This document shows positions 39,042-48,543 of a stretch of 64,000 bases of DNA, piece after piece. A model generated the notes under the pieces. The model was not told the origin of the DNA and searched no databases. It worked only from the letters and a program-made list of their open reading frames with translations. This stretch comes from Limosilactobacillus sp. (GTDB lineage: Bacteria; Bacillota; Bacilli; Lactobacillales; Lactobacillaceae): contig NZ_JAKVPE010000001.1 in assembly GCF_022482365.1 (NCBI RefSeq), positions 2,222,176-2,286,175 on the forward strand, read 5' to 3'. The position numbers and the translations under genes are program-made. Each line of letters opens with the position of its first letter. The stretch's first letter is position 1.

Positions 39042-39596
39042 ATGAGATTGACAGCAAAGCAACGGCTATTCGCCGATGAATATATCAAAAGTGGCAACGC
39101 CACACAGTCCGCAATTAAGGCTGGGTATTCGCCTAGAACGGTTCGCTCGATTGGGCAGGAGAACCTGACAAAACCTGACATCAAAGCCTATATTGACGCC
39201 AAAATGGCCGAGATTGAGTCACACAAGATTGCGGACGCCAAAGAGGTGTTGCAGTTCTACACTCGGGTGTTACGAAAAGAAGAAACCGAGCCTGAGAAGC
39301 TCATGGACGATGATGGTTCGGAACACTTCTACGAACGGGAGCCGTCGCTGAAGGATCGACTTACCGCTGCCAAAGAGCTCATGAAACGGTACCCACTCAG
39401 TGATCCGTTGGTCAAAGAACAGCTTCGCAAGATTAGAGCGGAAGCTGAGCTCACTGAACATAAGAGCAAACTTTTTGAAGGCGGGCAGGGCAACCTAACT
39501 AAGATTGTATTTAGCGACGACTTGAAGCCAGACGTTGAGGACGACACGGACCAGAAAGGGGATGAGAGCGATGGAACAGACACTAAGCCTGAGTAA
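39042..39596 (+). CDS. terS: Terminase small subunit
   Basis: 184 residues. The N-terminal helix-turn-helix (LTAKQRLFADEYIKSGNATQ, SAIKAGYSPRTVRSIGQENL) recognises the packaging site; a coiled middle and acidic C-terminus follow, as in the Terminase_2 family. It overlaps the large subunit gene by 26 bp. Confidence 0.94.
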   Translation: MRLTAKQRLFADEYIKSGNATQSAIKAGYSPRTVRSIGQENLTKPDIKAYIDAKMAEIESHKIADAKEVLQFYTRVLRKEETEPEKLMDDDGSEHFYEREPSLKDRLTAAKELMKRYPLSDPLVKEQLRKIRAEAELTEHKSKLFEGGQGNLTKIVFSDDLKPDVEDDTDQKGDESDGTDTKPE

Positions 39597-40866
39597 GATT
39601 GTGGGCGGTGGCTACTATGACTTTTGGCACGATCGGCACTTCTACCGAGTAGTGAAGGGCTCACGGGCCAGTAAGAAGAGCAAGACCACCGCGCTGAATC
39701 TGATCTATCGCTTGATGAAGTATCCCTGGTCTAACATTCTAGTGATTCGGCGCTACTCAAACACAAATCGCCAGTCGACCTATGCTGACTTGTGCTGGGC
39801 GATCAATCGGTACCACGCTGAGCACCTCTTCAAGTGCAATCCGTCCATGCCTGAGATTGTTTACAGACCAACGGGCCAGCGGATCATCTTCCGGGGCCTT
39901 GATAAAGCCTTGAAGCTTACGTCAATTACCGTTACACACGGCTATCTGTGCTGGGTGTGGGTGGAAGAAGCCTACGAGATTGAGTCTGCTGACAAGCTGG
40001 AAACAATGCAGGAGTCCATTCGTGGTGAGATTAAGGCACCGAACGCCTTTAAGCAGATCACTATTACGTTCAATCCGTGGAACGCGCAACACTGGCTTAA
40101 ACGGACGTTCTTTGATCCAAAAACCCGTAAGGCTGACACGTTTGCTCAGACTACCACCTTCAGATGCAATGAGTGGCTCGATGAGAAAGACCGGAAGCGT
40201 TACGAGGATTTATACCGGACGAACCCTAGGCGAGCTCGTGTGGCAGCTGACGGCGACTGGGGCGTTAGTGAGGGCCTGATCTTTGAAGACAACGTTGAAC
40301 GAGTGGAGTTTGACCCGCAAGAGAAGCTCAACGAGTGTGGGCACACAGGATTTGGCCTTGACTACGGCTTTGGTGGAGACCCGAACGCGTTCGTCGCCGT
40401 TGCCATTGATCCAGAGAGCAAGAATATCTGGATCTATGACGAGATGTACACGTACCACCAGACGACACCAAGTGTTGCACAGTGGCTCAAAGACCATGGC
40501 TATCAGCATGCTGCCATCTATGCCGATTCCGCTTCGCCAGAACGGACGCAGCAGCTGCTTGACCTGGGCATTGATCATGCTAGAAGCGTGTCAAAAACGC
40601 CGATTGAAGCCGGGATTGACCAGCTCTGGCAGTACAAGATCCACGTACACCCGAAGTGTAAGAACGTCTGGAACGAGTTTAACAACTACGTCTTTGATAC
40701 CGACAGCATCGGTAACACACTGAACAGGCCAAAAGATGAAAACAATCACGCGATGGACGCACTGAGGTATGCTGTCCGCCAGTACATGGACCTTTACGAT
40801 GGTTCAACTGGCGTTGACTGGAACAATCAGTACCACATCGCACGAGAATTGGGGGCAGATATTTGA
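39571..40866 (+). CDS. terL: Terminase large subunit (PBSX type)
   Basis: 431 residues from ATG 39571 (AAAGGGGATGAG upstream). N-terminal ATPase with a deviant P-loop (KGSRASKKSKTT) and Walker B WVWVEEAYEI; C-terminal RNase H-like nuclease with acidic residues in FGLDYGFGGDPNAFV and AIYADSASPE, and NHAMDALRYAV near the end. Cuts and translocates DNA into proheads. It overlaps the portal start by 1 bp. Confidence 0.95.
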   Translation: MEQTLSLSKIVGGGYYDFWHDRHFYRVVKGSRASKKSKTTALNLIYRLMKYPWSNILVIRRYSNTNRQSTYADLCWAINRYHAEHLFKCNPSMPEIVYRPTGQRIIFRGLDKALKLTSITVTHGYLCWVWVEEAYEIESADKLETMQESIRGEIKAPNAFKQITITFNPWNAQHWLKRTFFDPKTRKADTFAQTTTFRCNEWLDEKDRKRYEDLYRTNPRRARVAADGDWGVSEGLIFEDNVERVEFDPQEKLNECGHTGFGLDYGFGGDPNAFVAVAIDPESKNIWIYDEMYTYHQTTPSVAQWLKDHGYQHAAIYADSASPERTQQLLDLGIDHARSVSKTPIEAGIDQLWQYKIHVHPKCKNVWNEFNNYVFDTDSIGNTLNRPKDENNHAMDALRYAVRQYMDLYDGSTGVDWNNQYHIARELGADI

Positions 40867-42539
40867 TGAGGTTTGGAAGAATTAAAAATCATCGCTTTGA
40901 TCAGGAAGCTAACCGCGTTTACCAGATGCCGGTTAGCTTTTTTAATGCGATCAAAGATGACCCCATGCAGCTGTACGACACGGCTTACAAATTTATTCGG
41001 CACCACGTTGATCGTGAAGTGCCACGCTTGAAAGAGCTGTGGGACTACTACCAAGCTGAGACACGAATCAAAAGCTGGCCAGGGTCACGCAATCCGGAGA
41101 ATGCGCACAATCAGATCTCGTCTGCATTTGCCCGGTATATCACTAACATCCGGGTGGGCTACTTCATGGGCAACGATATTCAGTTCAAGGTGACACCGGA
41201 CGACGATGGCAATCAACAACTTGCCGACACACTCGATGAGCTGATCAAACAGTACAACGACGCGTCTGACGAGCCATGCGCTGATGAAATGATCAAGAAG
41301 GACCTGTCAGTAATGGGCCGTGCTTATGATCTGGTATACGTCAACGAGGGTGAGAACACGCTTAATCTGGCAAAGGTGGACCCGACAACGGCTTTCGTGG
41401 TTTACGATGACTCAATCAAGGCTAAGCCACTGTTCGCTGTCCGCTACTACCAGACGGGTGTGCTTGATGATCAACTTCAGGAAAACTACGAGATTTACAC
41501 CGACACCACCGCGTTTAGGTATCACTCACCGGGTGGCTTGCCGGAAACGAACTCACCTGTACAGGCAGTCGTCTTTGATGGCCAGGAACCGTTGTTTTTT
41601 GGTCGTGTGCCGTTGACTGAGTACAAGAACAACGACGAGCGGCTTGGTGACTGGGAGCCAGAGCTGGACCAGATGGACGCCCTGGATAAAGCAATCTCAA
41701 CGATGGCCAACTTCCAGGAAGACTTCAATGATGCCGCGATGGTGATCACTGGTAAGTTTGCTGATATGACCAAGCCAAAGTACCTGCTGGATAAGAACGG
41801 TAACAAGGTAATCGGCAAGGACGGCCAGCCGGTGATCCTTGAGCAGGCTCACCCGAACGTCAACAAGCATAATCGTATGTTCTATCTGGAACCTTACCTA
41901 GCACGAACGGCACTGAATGGCGAGCGATCAATCGTCACACCATCGTTGCAGTACGTAACGAAGCAGTACGACTCAACCGGTTGGTCAACCTATGCCAACT
42001 TCCTGATCAACGAGATCCACAAATATACCAACACGCCAAACGTAAACGACCCGAACTTCGCTTCTAACGCGTCTGGCGTGGCAATGTCCTACAAGCTGTG
42101 GGGGTCTGATCAGGAGCGCAAGATTCAGGAGTCACTTTACAAGAAGGGGCTGCGGGCTCGTCTGAGCGCTTGTGTGGAGTACTGGAACACGATTAACGCA
42201 TTGCCGGGCTCGATCGACACGGCTCAGCTGGTCAGTATGGTGGACCCTAACTTCGATCCAAACTTGCCGAAGAATGACGATGCAACGGCTCAGCTGCTGC
42301 AATCATTATCCAGCGTGCAAGGCATGGTCAGCTTGCAGACGTTACGTGAGATCGCCCAGCGGATAACTGGAGTGCCAGCAGATGCCGAAGAGCAACGGGT
42401 GGACGATCAGCAGAAGCACGATGCCGACTTTCAAGCTCAGCAGAAGAGCGGTGACTTTGGCCTTGGCAAGATCTTTGCCACCGGTCAAAACGCTCTGGTA
42501 CCGCCGAAGAACGATCAGCAAGGGAATGATCAACAATGA
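40866..42539 (+). CDS. Portal protein (SPP1 gp6-like)
   Basis: 557 residues. The pattern ETRIKSWPGSRNPENAHNQI, ISSAFARYITNIRVGYFMGN and the C-terminal Gln-rich tail match Phage_prot_Gp6 portals. It forms the DNA entry dodecamer and overlaps the minor head gene by 4 bp. Confidence 0.93.
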   Translation: MRFGRIKNHRFDQEANRVYQMPVSFFNAIKDDPMQLYDTAYKFIRHHVDREVPRLKELWDYYQAETRIKSWPGSRNPENAHNQISSAFARYITNIRVGYFMGNDIQFKVTPDDDGNQQLADTLDELIKQYNDASDEPCADEMIKKDLSVMGRAYDLVYVNEGENTLNLAKVDPTTAFVVYDDSIKAKPLFAVRYYQTGVLDDQLQENYEIYTDTTAFRYHSPGGLPETNSPVQAVVFDGQEPLFFGRVPLTEYKNNDERLGDWEPELDQMDALDKAISTMANFQEDFNDAAMVITGKFADMTKPKYLLDKNGNKVIGKDGQPVILEQAHPNVNKHNRMFYLEPYLARTALNGERSIVTPSLQYVTKQYDSTGWSTYANFLINEIHKYTNTPNVNDPNFASNASGVAMSYKLWGSDQERKIQESLYKKGLRARLSACVEYWNTINALPGSIDTAQLVSMVDPNFDPNLPKNDDATAQLLQSLSSVQGMVSLQTLREIAQRITGVPADAEEQRVDDQQKHDADFQAQQKSGDFGLGKIFATGQNALVPPKNDQQGNDQQ

Positions 42540-43486
42540 CAGACCAAGAATGGTTCGACCAGCTTAACAAGATCTTCAATCCAGCTGACACCAGTGTGCA
42601 GCGATTGGAAGACATCGTGACACGGGCTGAACACAAGCAAGAAGTCAGCCTTGACCATTTCTTCAATAACGGATTGCGCTGGAACTCCAACGCTGACCCG
42701 AATGATATACGCGACGCGTTTGAAGCTTTGCGTGTATTGCGCGCTGAGGCCACCACAGCTCAACAGAGAGCCGTTTTGGGCGCCTTATTGAACAATTTAC
42801 CGTATCGAACGAATAAGGACGTAGCGGAGCTTACAAGCCGAATTAACATTGCTCAGCTTGGGCTTGATGTTGCTGATCATATTGCCCAGCAGCAAGCATT
42901 GATCACCGACAAAGTGACTCAGCTAACTGGCAAAGGTGTGCAAGGCTATAACAGCCAGCTCCGGCGCCGCGCCTTGATGCGGATTGCTGTTCAGTCTGGC
43001 AACGACACCGACACTCTGCCGCTGGTCTTCAAACACATGCAGAGCCTGGCGATTGACATGGACAAGGTGATCGACTACCAGGTGCAGAATCACATGAATC
43101 CAAATTCCATGAAGAAGGCCGCAGCCGAAGCCTTGAAGAAGGACAAACTGTGGAATTTCAAATCAGACGGCTGGAAGACCGCTGCTCAGAAGCGTTACAT
43201 GCACACGAAGTCAGACATTGAACGGGTGTACGTGACCGAAGCCAAAGTTACTCAGGTGAAAGCAGTTGGTAAGGAACTCAAGCTCAAGGGCTACAAGTAC
43301 GTGAAGGTCGTTAGCCGACACAACTCACACACTTGTAGCTTTTGCGATGGTATGGACAAGACGCGGGTCAAAATTGACGAGATGGTGGCTGGCGTGAACG
43401 TACCACCGTTTCATCCGCGCTGTGCTTGCAATATCATTCCAGCCGAGACACCGGTAAAAGAAGCATTAGCAGATATGAATTTATAG
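42536..43486 (+). CDS. Minor head protein (SPP1 gp7/Mu F-like)
   Basis: 316 residues. The C-terminal Phage_Mu_F domain is clear: YVTEAKVTQVKAVGKELKLK, then HNSHTCSFCDGMDKTRVKID and PPFHPRCACNI with a Cys/His set. Present in a few copies in the capsid, it is thought to assist head assembly or DNA ejection. Confidence 0.92.
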   Translation: MTDQEWFDQLNKIFNPADTSVQRLEDIVTRAEHKQEVSLDHFFNNGLRWNSNADPNDIRDAFEALRVLRAEATTAQQRAVLGALLNNLPYRTNKDVAELTSRINIAQLGLDVADHIAQQQALITDKVTQLTGKGVQGYNSQLRRRALMRIAVQSGNDTDTLPLVFKHMQSLAIDMDKVIDYQVQNHMNPNSMKKAAAEALKKDKLWNFKSDGWKTAAQKRYMHTKSDIERVYVTEAKVTQVKAVGKELKLKGYKYVKVVSRHNSHTCSFCDGMDKTRVKIDEMVAGVNVPPFHPRCACNIIPAETPVKEALADMNL

Positions 43487-43514
43487 CGACTATTCAAACG
43501 GATAGCCGCTTTTT
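43485..43514 (+). terminator. Intra-operon hairpin between minor head and scaffold genes
   Basis: AGCGACTAT and ATAGCCGCT pair with one mismatch, followed by TTTTT. It may lower expression downstream or act as a processing site, since head genes must be transcribed through it. Confidence 0.6.
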
Positions 43515-43562
43515 CATGCCTTCAAACGTGCTGCCAGGCGTAAAAGAGCGGACGGCTTTACC

Positions 43563-43604
43563 CGACGGGGGTTAAACGGACTAAGTCGACGGACGTTAAA
43601 CGGG
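43563..43604 (+). repeat. 24-bp direct repeat in the scaffold gene leader
   Basis: CGACGGGGGTTAAACGGA (43563) and CGACGGACGTTAAACGGG (43587) match at 15 of 18 positions with a 24-bp period; the second runs into the scaffold ribosome binding site (GGGAGG). Confidence 0.7.
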
Positions 43605-43615
43605 AGGCTTCAACT

Positions 43616-44287
43616 ATGAACGAAGACAACACGAATCAGAACCCAACTCAGGATCCACAGCAGGATCAAGACCAGTCACAAGAACAAAGCCAGCCTGAGG
43701 TCAGCTTTACTGACGAACAGCAAGCCGTGATCGACAAGCTGATCGGCTCAAAGCTCGCTAAGCAGGAAGAAAAGGCACAAGCCAAGCTCCAGGCTCAGCA
43801 AGCACAGGCTGAACAGGACAAACAAGATGCCATTAAGAAGGCACTTGATCGGGCCAAGATGACCGCTGACGAACGGGCCAAGGCTGAGGAAGCTGACCGG
43901 CAGAGAGCGATAGCCCAGAAACAGGCTGACCTTGATCAGCAGATCCGGCAGTACCAGACCAAATCCCTGCTGCTAGATAAGGGAATCAGCGCGGACATGC
44001 TGCCACTGGTGATGGGCGATGATGATGCAGCTACTTCACATAACTTGGAACTACTGGACGGCTACGTTCAGAAAAAGGTGCAAGAAGCCACTGAAAAGCT
44101 ACTGAAGGGTAAACAGAACCCAACAAGCGGCAACGGTGGTGCACAAATCGCGATGGGTGACAATCCTTGGTCTAAGCAAGGATTCAATCTCACCAAGCAA
44201 CAGCAAATCTTAGCAACTAATCCAGACCAAGCTCGTCAGATGATCGCACAAGCGCAACCGACGGGCTTTTACTTTGGTGCAAATTAA
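43616..44287 (+). CDS. Capsid scaffold protein (DUF4355-like)
   Basis: 223 residues, Gln/Asp/Glu rich, with a long coiled coil (SKLAKQEEKAQAKLQAQQAQ, DRQRAIAQKQADLDQQIRQY) and a short conserved C-terminus. Composition and position right before the major capsid gene match DUF4355 scaffolds. Confidence 0.9.
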   Translation: MNEDNTNQNPTQDPQQDQDQSQEQSQPEVSFTDEQQAVIDKLIGSKLAKQEEKAQAKLQAQQAQAEQDKQDAIKKALDRAKMTADERAKAEEADRQRAIAQKQADLDQQIRQYQTKSLLLDKGISADMLPLVMGDDDAATSHNLELLDGYVQKKVQEATEKLLKGKQNPTSGNGGAQIAMGDNPWSKQGFNLTKQQQILATNPDQARQMIAQAQPTGFYFGAN

Positions 44288-44303
44288 GGAGGACTAATTA
44301 AAC

Positions 44304-45410
44304 ATGGCAGATATTACTACTGCGACTAAGCTCGCTGATATGCAGATCCCTGAATCATGGGCTGCTTATACCGCACAACGTTCTGTTGAACAAGATGAAT
44401 TCTTTAAGTCTGGTGTTATCAGCGCCGTTCCTAGCCTTGCTTCCCAGCTGGCAGGCGGTGGTTTCCTGGTTAACATGCCATACTTCAAGCCATTAGCGGA
44501 CACTGATCCACAAATCCCTGATGACAGCAAGGACATTGAGCTCCACACCATCAACACTGGCGTTTCCCAAGCTCGTGAATACGGCATGGACCAAGGTTGG
44601 TCCGCAACCGACCTGGCCGCTGAACTAGCAGGCGCTGATCCGCTGCGTGCGATGAGTAACTCTGTTGCTGACTACTGGCAGCACATCAATGAACGGATCC
44701 TGCTGAAGACCCTGGACGGTGTCTTTGCAGCTGACTCTATGAAGAACATCAATCAGTTTGACGCTACCGATGGTCGGCGCAGTGACCACACCTTCTCACT
44801 GGCAAACTTCAACGCTGCTCGGTTCCAGCTGGGTGAACGTTACCGTGACCTGGCTGTTGTAGCAGTCCACTCTGACATCCTGCAGCAACTGCAGAACGCT
44901 AACATCGTTGACCAGAAGACTGGCAACACGATTCTTGTAAATGGCAACACACTGCCAACACAGATCCAAGCACCGAATCCGGGTGACACGATCAAGGGCG
45001 TTCGGATTGTTGTCGATGATTCTTTGCCAGTTAAGGACGGCGTATACACTAGCTACCTGTTTGCTACGGGTGCTTTCGGCTGGTCTGAACTGCCAGTTAA
45101 CCACGCTGTTGAAACTGGCCGTGATGGTCTGCGGTTCCACGGTGTTGACTACCTGGTAAACCGTCGCCGTTTCGTACTGGCACCTGCTGGTATGTCTTGG
45201 AATGAATCTGCATATCAAGCAGCAAAGGCTTCAGCTAATACCACTGCGGCATTCCCAACTATTGATGACATGGGCAACGCCAAGTACTGGACTCGCGTGG
45301 CTGACGCTAAATTGATTCCGTTCGTTAAGTTCACCACGACTGCTGACACCATCAAGACGACTAACAGCACCACCAACACCACGCAGCCAACAACGCCAGC
45401 TGGCAAGTAA
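44304..45410 (+). CDS. Major capsid protein
   Basis: 368 residues. Starts MADITTATKLADMQIPESWA; contains GGGFLVNMPYFKPLADTDPQ and HSDILQQLQNANIV, as in the gpB/coat-type major capsid proteins of lactobacillus siphophages. The C-terminus is Thr/Asn rich (TTTADTIKTTNSTTNTTQ). AAGGAGG precedes the ATG. Biased codon use suggests high expression. Confidence 0.9.
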   Translation: MADITTATKLADMQIPESWAAYTAQRSVEQDEFFKSGVISAVPSLASQLAGGGFLVNMPYFKPLADTDPQIPDDSKDIELHTINTGVSQAREYGMDQGWSATDLAAELAGADPLRAMSNSVADYWQHINERILLKTLDGVFAADSMKNINQFDATDGRRSDHTFSLANFNAARFQLGERYRDLAVVAVHSDILQQLQNANIVDQKTGNTILVNGNTLPTQIQAPNPGDTIKGVRIVVDDSLPVKDGVYTSYLFATGAFGWSELPVNHAVETGRDGLRFHGVDYLVNRRRFVLAPAGMSWNESAYQAAKASANTTAAFPTIDDMGNAKYWTRVADAKLIPFVKFTTTADTIKTTNSTTNTTQPTTPAGK

Positions 45411-45424
45411 TGAGGTGATCTAAT

Positions 45425-45787
45425 ATGGCTGACAATCAAACTGTTACCCGCATTCAGACACTTCTAGGCGTGGAGCTAGACGATACTGAAAAGGCACGTG
45501 TCCAGATCTACGTTGAAGATGCCAAGCAGGCCATCATGACCTACGTTGCCAGCTATGCAGATGACCCAAGCATTTTCCCAGATGAGCTTGGCTATATCGT
45601 TGATCAAATGGCTCTAGCCAAGTTCAACAAATTCCACAATGAAGGCATGACGAGTGTATCGGAGGAAGGGCTGACGCTTAGCTTCAGCTCTAATGACCTC
45701 AAGGACTATCTGCCAGATCTTCAAGCGTGGATTGACCGGAAGACGGGCGCTGACGATAGCATGACTGGCCGAGCGATTGGTTGGTGA
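45425..45787 (+). CDS. Head-tail connector (adaptor) protein
   Basis: 120 residues, mostly helical, with RIQTLLGVELDDTEKARVQI, typical of the gp6/gp15-like connector that binds the portal. AGGTGATC precedes the ATG. Confidence 0.82.
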   Translation: MADNQTVTRIQTLLGVELDDTEKARVQIYVEDAKQAIMTYVASYADDPSIFPDELGYIVDQMALAKFNKFHNEGMTSVSEEGLTLSFSSNDLKDYLPDLQAWIDRKTGADDSMTGRAIGW

Positions 45788-45791
45788 TCCT

Positions 45792-46109
45792 ATGCGATAT
45801 GATCACACGGTTTATTTGATTACGAAGCCACTGGCCGCCGATGACGATGACATGGACTACAATCCAAAACCGTCGGTCAAGAAAGTAAAGGCCAACGTCA
45901 AGCGGACCAACATCAACTTTGCAAGCGGTGAGATGTACGACGTAACAATTGTCCGGGTCTTCGGTGAGTATGAGGCTGATTCAATTGGCCTTGATGACTA
46001 CAATCCGGATGACCCGACCACCGTCCACAAAATTCAGAAGGTGGGGCGCCACTTGATGAGGACAGACTTCTACATTGCTAATGGTGAGGTGACCTTCAAT
46101 GCCCAATAA
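45792..46109 (+). CDS. Head-tail joining (head closure) protein
   Basis: 105 residues from ATG 45792. Small beta-rich protein (VKANVKRTNINFASGEMYDV, IVRVFGEYE) in the syntenic slot of SPP1 gp16-type stoppers. The upstream GGTTGGTGATCC is a modest ribosome binding site; it starts 5 bp after the connector stop. Confidence 0.72.
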   Translation: MRYDHTVYLITKPLAADDDDMDYNPKPSVKKVKANVKRTNINFASGEMYDVTIVRVFGEYEADSIGLDDYNPDDPTTVHKIQKVGRHLMRTDFYIANGEVTFNAQ

Positions 46110-46656
46110 CTACGAACAACAGCCACGGGTGGAGTTCTCGGTCAGCATGGGTAACTTTGAACAGGCTCGTGCCGTTGCAAGCCATCTAGCTGCGTTAGGA
46201 ATGCCGAATGCACTGGAAGTATTTCAGATTGAACACGAGCGGGCCATAGCTGCTAGTAAGGTATTCATTCGTAATGCTGCTGCAGAAGAGGTGGACGAAG
46301 CTCAGAAGCTTGAAAGCCAGCAGGTCGGCCACAGCAAGAGCGATTATGTGCCTACTGGTACCTTGCAGGGAAGCATCACGCCTCAATTCAGTGATGACGG
46401 CCTGAAAGTTAGCGTTGTCCCCCTGGCAACGTCTGAGGACGCTGAGAAGGCACGTCAGACGATCAAACGGGGTGCTAAGAAGATCCACCAGATCAATCGT
46501 CCATCGAAGAGTGAGAATGTTTACTACTACGGGTCTGCAGTCGAGTTTGGGACTAAGAAGATGGCTAAAGAGCCATTCATGAAGCCTAGCGGTGAAAAAG
46601 TCATTGCAAAACTTGACAGTAAATTTACCGAAACAATGCGCCGAGCGCTGGAATAG
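46099..46656 (+). CDS. HK97 gp10-like tail-joining component
   Basis: 185 residues. Ends with YYYGSAVEFGTKKMAKEPFM then KPSGEK, the hallmark of HK97-gp10-like proteins that join head and tail. Overlaps the previous gene by 11 bp. Confidence 0.85.
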   Translation: MPNNYEQQPRVEFSVSMGNFEQARAVASHLAALGMPNALEVFQIEHERAIAASKVFIRNAAAEEVDEAQKLESQQVGHSKSDYVPTGTLQGSITPQFSDDGLKVSVVPLATSEDAEKARQTIKRGAKKIHQINRPSKSENVYYYGSAVEFGTKKMAKEPFMKPSGEKVIAKLDSKFTETMRRALE

Positions 46657-46665
46657 GAGGGCAGA

Positions 46666-47073
46666 ATGGGACCAGAAGAAGACCTACTAGCACAAGCTAA
46701 GAAGGCACTCAAAGCCGTATCTGCCCCCGTGTTCTATAACGGCCACCCACACAAAGAACAGTATCCGCAGATTATCCTTGACCTGGAAAATAGCCAGGAT
46801 GAGCCGGAGGTACTGCATAGCGCAGAGGTCGTCAAACTGACGTTATCGGTGGATGTGTATACGGACCCGACGCAGATGGGGACACTGCTGCGGCTTAATC
46901 GAGAAGTAATCAATGTAATGAGAAAAGTAAAGTGCTCTGAGTGGTTCTCAGTATTTGACAATTACTCAGGCAGAAATTTAGACGACGAAGCAAACGACGG
47001 CCACTCGGTAAAACGAGGGGCTTTTCTGTTCGACTACTTCGTCTACGCAATACCAGAAAGGAAGGATAAATAA
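46666..47073 (+). CDS. Tail terminator-like protein
   Basis: 135 residues. Contains VFYNGHPHKEQYPQIILDLE and TLSVDVYTDPTQMG, as in the small alpha/beta tail-terminator/minor capsid proteins placed just before the tube gene. Overlaps the tube gene by 1 bp. Confidence 0.75.
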   Translation: MGPEEDLLAQAKKALKAVSAPVFYNGHPHKEQYPQIILDLENSQDEPEVLHSAEVVKLTLSVDVYTDPTQMGTLLRLNREVINVMRKVKCSEWFSVFDNYSGRNLDDEANDGHSVKRGAFLFDYFVYAIPERKDK

Positions 47074-47729
47074 TGGCATTAGACACGGTGAATAACATCA
47101 TCGCGGAAAGCGATATGCGTAAAGCAGACCTGATCATCTATGGAATTAAGTTCCCTTGGGACAAGCCAAGCGACCTTATTAAGATGCTAGGGCAGCAGGC
47201 TGCCACTTCTACTACTGACACGCCTTCAACTTCTAACATCCAGCTGAAGAAGGGGACTGTACGGACACCAGGTGCCACCGCAGAAACTTTCGTAGTGGAT
47301 ACCTACTGGCGACTGCTTGATGAGGCAATCTATGAAGGACTGCGGCGTGCTGTCCAAGAACAGGTGAAGATCGGTATCTGGCGTTTTGACTTCAATCTGA
47401 AGCAGGACGACCCAAAGACTCCAGGCAGTTTCATTGTGCCAGCGCGGTATGGCCAGGCTTACCCGAACGGTGTGCCTGACACGGAAGCTGTTAACAACTT
47501 GCTTCATTCCAACGTTACCTACAACATCGAAGGTGAAACTAAGGACGGCGTAACGCTTCAAGCCGAACTGGACCCAGACATTTACAAGGTTGGACTGTCT
47601 ATGTACGACTTTGCCCACAATACTGACGTCGGTGGCACGGCAGATCCAAAACCAACTGCCTTGGAAGCATACCTTAAGGCTAATGGTGGCAGTACCACTA
47701 CTGGAACCGGTACAGGTTCTCAAAACTAG
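47073..47729 (+). CDS. Major tail tube protein
   Basis: 218 residues, beta-rich, Gly/Thr-rich C-terminal tail (GGSTTTGTGTGSQN). Position before the tail chaperone and tape measure genes identifies it as the tube subunit. Confidence 0.82.
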   Translation: MALDTVNNIIAESDMRKADLIIYGIKFPWDKPSDLIKMLGQQAATSTTDTPSTSNIQLKKGTVRTPGATAETFVVDTYWRLLDEAIYEGLRRAVQEQVKIGIWRFDFNLKQDDPKTPGSFIVPARYGQAYPNGVPDTEAVNNLLHSNVTYNIEGETKDGVTLQAELDPDIYKVGLSMYDFAHNTDVGGTADPKPTALEAYLKANGGSTTTGTGTGSQN

Positions 47730-47740
47730 GAGGCTAATCA

Positions 47741-48268
47741 ATGGAAAATCTGACAATCAATAATGGGGTCTACCAGCCTAAGCTAAACTTTAGCTTTTAT
47801 CGCCAAACCCGTGATGACAAAGAGCTTAGCAATGGCAACCAGGACGGCTTCTCAGCCCTCGTTGAAGGCCTGCTAAGTGAAAATGTTGATGTGATTGTAT
47901 CTACTTACTACCACGCTCTGGCATGGTATAAACGCAATCAGCCATCCGAAACCGATGTTGAAGAAGCCCTTGAGGCTTCTGTTTTCGCCAGCGACGAAGC
48001 AACTGACCAGGCATTTGCTGACATTCTTAACGCTCTTAAGGCCGATGGTTTTTTAGCCCGGAAGTTGCGCGAATACGTGAAGAACTCCGACAAGAACGCC
48101 GATATGGTGCAGGCTCAGATCGATCAGACCAAAGACGAGGAACGGGCCAGCCAGCTGAGTATTGGGCTCAAAGAGATCACGGCCGAAACCAACAAGCTCA
48201 AGAGCCTGCTAGCATCGGACGAATCCTCGCCCAAGCCAGGCGAATCGGACTTAGCCCATCAGAATTAG
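47741..48268 (+). CDS. Tail assembly chaperone, first frame (gpG-like)
   Basis: 175 residues, acidic and helical in its C-terminal part. The following stretch to the tape measure is open only in the -1 frame, the usual gpG/gpGT layout. A canonical slippery heptamer T TTT TTA lies in phase at 48049-48055, but a second unknown site nearer the stop would give a more natural fusion (see findings). Confidence 0.8.
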   Translation: MENLTINNGVYQPKLNFSFYRQTRDDKELSNGNQDGFSALVEGLLSENVDVIVSTYYHALAWYKRNQPSETDVEEALEASVFASDEATDQAFADILNALKADGFLARKLREYVKNSDKNADMVQAQIDQTKDEERASQLSIGLKEITAETNKLKSLLASDESSPKPGESDLAHQN

Positions 48269-48543
48269 GCGATTTAACGCCAAAAGAATTTGAAGCGATT
48301 GAGCGAGGCTACCAGCTTAGCCTTGCTGATCAGCGCGACCAAACGCTGTTCGCTAAGCAGGTTCCACAGCAGACTGTTGCCGTTGAACCTCAAGGATCAA
48401 TGGGCGATCTGTTTGATAGTTTAGCGCAGCGCAATCAGAAGATTGAAAAGAAGCTCCTAACTGGTGACAGCTCCGATGAACGGAAGCTGACCACTGGTCA
48501 GGAGCTTTTTATGAAGCTGTTGGAAAGGAGGAATAGCCAATGA
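48211..48543 (+). CDS. Tail assembly chaperone, -1 frame extension (gpT-like)
   Basis: The -1 frame relative to the gene at 47741 is open past its stop and encodes GLSPSELGDLTPKEFEAIER followed by GYQLSLADQRDQTLFAKQ, ending at TGA 48541-48543 within the tape measure start (ATGA). The motif SPSEL..LTPKEFE..ERGY is typical of frameshift extensions of Gram-positive tail chaperones. No ATG with a ribosome binding site starts it. The left coordinate is only where the frame becomes protein-like; the true junction is unknown. Confidence 0.7.
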   Translation, partial: SIGRILAQARRIGLSPSELGDLTPKEFEAIERGYQLSLADQRDQTLFAKQVPQQTVAVEPQGSMGDLFDSLAQRNQKIEKKLLTGDSSDERKLTTGQELFMKLLERRNSQ

